Notes under the pieces: model-generated
Seen by the model: the letters and a program-made list of their open reading frames with translations, nothing else
Database searches by the model: none
What the model was told of the DNA's origin: nothing
Program-made: the position numbers and the translations under genes
DNA from: an uncultured Eubacteriales bacterium
GTDB lineage: Bacteria > Bacillota > Clostridia > Peptostreptococcales > Anaerovoracaceae
Direction of reading: 5' to 3'
Assembly (NCBI GenBank): GCA_902774265.1
Contig: CACYHR010000027.1
Coordinates: 1,779-65,778, forward strand
DNA: 64,000 nucleotides
Shown here: positions 62,297 to 64,000 of the stretch, piece after piece
Layout of the letters: every line of letters begins with the position of its first letter
Numbering within the stretch: the first letter of the stretch is position 1

Positions 62297-63580
62297 ATGT
62301 ACTTTACCGACAACAAATATATGCATAATGAAATCATTTTTGAGGAAAACAAATTTCTGATCCTGGAGGCTGACAGCCCGGGGAGATATGAAGCCATGCG
62401 GAAACTGTGGTGCAGCATATTTGACGATGAGCCGGACTTCGTTGACTCCATGTTTCGATGCTTTGGTGAAGAGATCAGGGGATATATCGTTGTTGAAAAA
62501 GAGCAGTTTAACTGCTGTAACAATGAAAAGAGAGACAAATCCATTGCTCACGATGCCGCGGATTCAAGTGTCAGTGTATGTGGCGCCGCGGATGCATGTG
62601 TTGAAGTAAGCGACGCCGCGGTTTCTGATGTCGGAGCAAATAATATCCGAGCGCTATCTGCGATGGTTTGCTATAAGTGCGGTGAACTGACAATATCCGA
62701 TGCGGATATGGAAGAGGTCTGCGGCAAGCCGGTGTATGTCAGCTATGCTGTCTGTACGGATCCTGAATTCCGCGGAATGGGTCTTGCAGGCGCGCTGACT
62801 GCTTATGTCAGGGATCTGGTCACTGCCGACGGCGGTTTGTCTTTAGTCTCACCTGCGGATGAATCACTTCAGGATTTTTATGCAGGACTCGGTTACAGGC
62901 CGTTCTTTTATGTCAGTGAAGCTATCGCTTATGCTGACGAAGATATGATGGGCATGTCCGGATTCCCGGAAGACGATTTTGCAGATGATTATTTTGACGG
63001 TTGTTTTGATCCTGTTAATGATACGGATTCTAATACAGAGGAATTATGGGCGGATGAAGATGCAGAAGCGTTCGAACCTTCTCTCGATGTTGCTGAGCTC
63101 GATGCGTCAACATACAACAGATACCGTGAAGCTTTTCTTATCGATGAACCGCATATCGTTCTGAGCGACAGAATGATAGAATTTGTTCGTATTGACAGCT
63201 TTAACGGAAACGGCCTGCTTGCGATCAACGGCGGTGATGCCATATGCGCAGTAAGTTACGCTGACGAGGCGCACGAAGGTTATGATGGACTTGATGAACA
63301 CGAAAACCGCGATGTTTTCGATAGTCACGATGGTTCTGAAAGGATGCATGCACGCGGCAGACTCGTTCTTACAGAGCTGATAGTCAACCCGGTACTGGAA
63401 GAGATTTCTTCTGAGATCGGCAGTGAAATAGCCGGAAGACTTGCAAAGCATTTTGGTGCTGTGATGGTGGAATACCGCGAACCGGGGATGAGATGCTGCC
63501 AGTCTATGCTTACCGGAAAATTAGCGCGAACAGAAGCCGGAATGCCAAAGGCTGCATATTTCGGATTCCCGATAGATTGA
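62297..63580 (+). CDS. GNAT-family acetyltransferase with acidic insert
   Basis: 427 aa. A GNAT domain (about 20-220) has the acetyl-CoA pyrophosphate loop in PEFRGMGLAGALTAYV. It is interrupted near 75-115 by an Ala/Asp/Ser-rich low-complexity stretch. A very acidic linker (about 225-270) leads to a C-terminal region that looks like a second, degenerate GNAT half. Its ATG lies one base after the stop of the DUF2156 gene (TAATATG), so translation is coupled. Acceptor unknown. Confidence 0.8.
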   Translation: MYFTDNKYMHNEIIFEENKFLILEADSPGRYEAMRKLWCSIFDDEPDFVDSMFRCFGEEIRGYIVVEKEQFNCCNNEKRDKSIAHDAADSSVSVCGAADACVEVSDAAVSDVGANNIRALSAMVCYKCGELTISDADMEEVCGKPVYVSYAVCTDPEFRGMGLAGALTAYVRDLVTADGGLSLVSPADESLQDFYAGLGYRPFFYVSEAIAYADEDMMGMSGFPEDDFADDYFDGCFDPVNDTDSNTEELWADEDAEAFEPSLDVAELDASTYNRYREAFLIDEPHIVLSDRMIEFVRIDSFNGNGLLAINGGDAICAVSYADEAHEGYDGLDEHENRDVFDSHDGSERMHARGRLVLTELIVNPVLEEISSEIGSEIAGRLAKHFGAVMVEYREPGMRCCQSMLTGKLARTEAGMPKAAYFGFPID

Positions 63581-63725
63581 AGATTCTGCGTCTTTCGAAC
63601 TCATGCAGGCTGTCCTTACGATTCATGGCTGATTCGGAATGACAGCGAAATGACACCGGCTTACAACTAAACAATTATTTACTACAGCCATTTTTGATGC
63701 AGATTTATGATACAGGAGGTAAAAA

Positions 63726-64000
63726 ATGAACATAGTTTGTCTTGATATGGAAGGTGTTATTTATCCTGAGATATGGATCGCTTTTTCCAAAGAAAGCGGG
63801 ATTCCCGAGCTCAAACGAACGACACGCGATGAGCCGGATTATGAAAAGCTGATGGCGTGGAGAATTAATATCCTGCGCGAGCACGGAATGACTCTGAAGG
63901 ATGTACAGAATACCATCGCTAAAATCGATCCGATGCCGGGCGCAAAGGAGTTTCTCGATGAACTGCGCAGCATAGTTCCTACATGTATACTGAGCGATAC
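63726..64000 (+). CDS. thrH: Phosphoserine phosphatase/homoserine phosphotransferase ThrH (partial)
   Basis: First 91 codons; the gene runs off the window. HAD-family enzyme that dephosphorylates phosphoserine and can transfer phosphate to homoserine, linking serine and threonine synthesis. The nucleophile motif CLDMEGVIYPEIWIAF (D7) carries the ThrH-type Glu two residues later. TTRDEPDYEKLMAWR and PMPGAKEFLDELR follow as in the family. AGGAGG lies six bases before the ATG. Probably the third gene of the operon. Confidence 0.9.
   Translation, partial: MNIVCLDMEGVIYPEIWIAFSKESGIPELKRTTRDEPDYEKLMAWRINILREHGMTLKDVQNTIAKIDPMPGAKEFLDELRSIVPTCILSD

Overview
The window looks like chromosome of an anaerobic, low-to-mid GC Firmicute (Eubacteriales; Anaerovoracaceae/Family XIII-like is my best guess, by inference only). 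Supporting signs are strong AGGAGG-type ribosome sites, a Re-type citrate synthase with aconitase and isocitrate dehydrogenase, a fused TAXI-type TRAP permease, a clostripain-family protease, peptidase T, and MtnP- and RidA-type genes. There is no rRNA, CRISPR array, complete transposase or integrase. One tRNA, Arg(CCU), is present.

Layout. 1-9400: a K+ channel with an NAD-binding-like region and a RyR-like tail lies between near-identical 118-bp inverted repeats. It is followed on the minus strand by a eukaryotic-type glycogen branching enzyme, a membrane-anchored clostripain-like protease, and a three-gene STAS / anti-sigma kinase / STAS-phosphotransferase operon. 9400-17100: a divergent MtnA-family isomerase, an acyl-CoA ligase, and a MacB/FtsX-type ABC exporter whose ATPase and permease look like one ancestral fusion split by a single-base frameshift. 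17200-26400: a GH20 hexosaminidase coupled to MntP, an AEC transporter, and an operon of Re-citrate synthase, aconitase and isocitrate dehydrogenase, the oxidative half-TCA route to 2-oxoglutarate. 26700-32450: housekeeping genes (EEP phosphatase, RidA, flavodoxin-like protein, PAP2 phosphatase, uracil-DNA glycosylase, alanine racemase).

32755-36300 is an accessory stretch behind tRNA-Arg. It holds an XRE regulator, a decayed ORF6N-type gene, gene scraps, an Ig-like secreted protein, and an orphan Nif11-type RiPP precursor with its own promoter and terminator but no modification enzyme nearby. 36300-43500 holds sensory and uptake genes: a periplasmic-binding diguanylate cyclase, an orphan solute-binding lipoprotein between two repeat copies, a cytidylate-kinase-like protein and a TAXI-TRAP transporter. 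43700-50760 holds two secreted proteins, a deleted peptide-exporter ABC gene (NHLP-like) and sbcCD. 50900-54500 is a fumarate reductase/succinate dehydrogenase operon led by an HD hydrolase. 54700-60650 holds a HAD lipoprotein, pepT, cdd, a B3/4 protein and a DUF1858 protein. 61350 to the end is an operon of a DUF2156-like protein, a GNAT acetyltransferase and the start of thrH.

The intergenic DNA is rich in repeats. I see two dispersed hairpin-bearing families (R1, five copies; R2, four copies), a terminal-inverted-repeat element (R1b), and four tandem arrays with unit lengths near 36, 52, 53 and 57 nt. The strongest leads are the orphan Nif11 peptide together with the exporter remnant, the STAS-phosphotransferase fusion, the RyR-tailed K+ channel inside inverted repeats, and the repeat families themselves.
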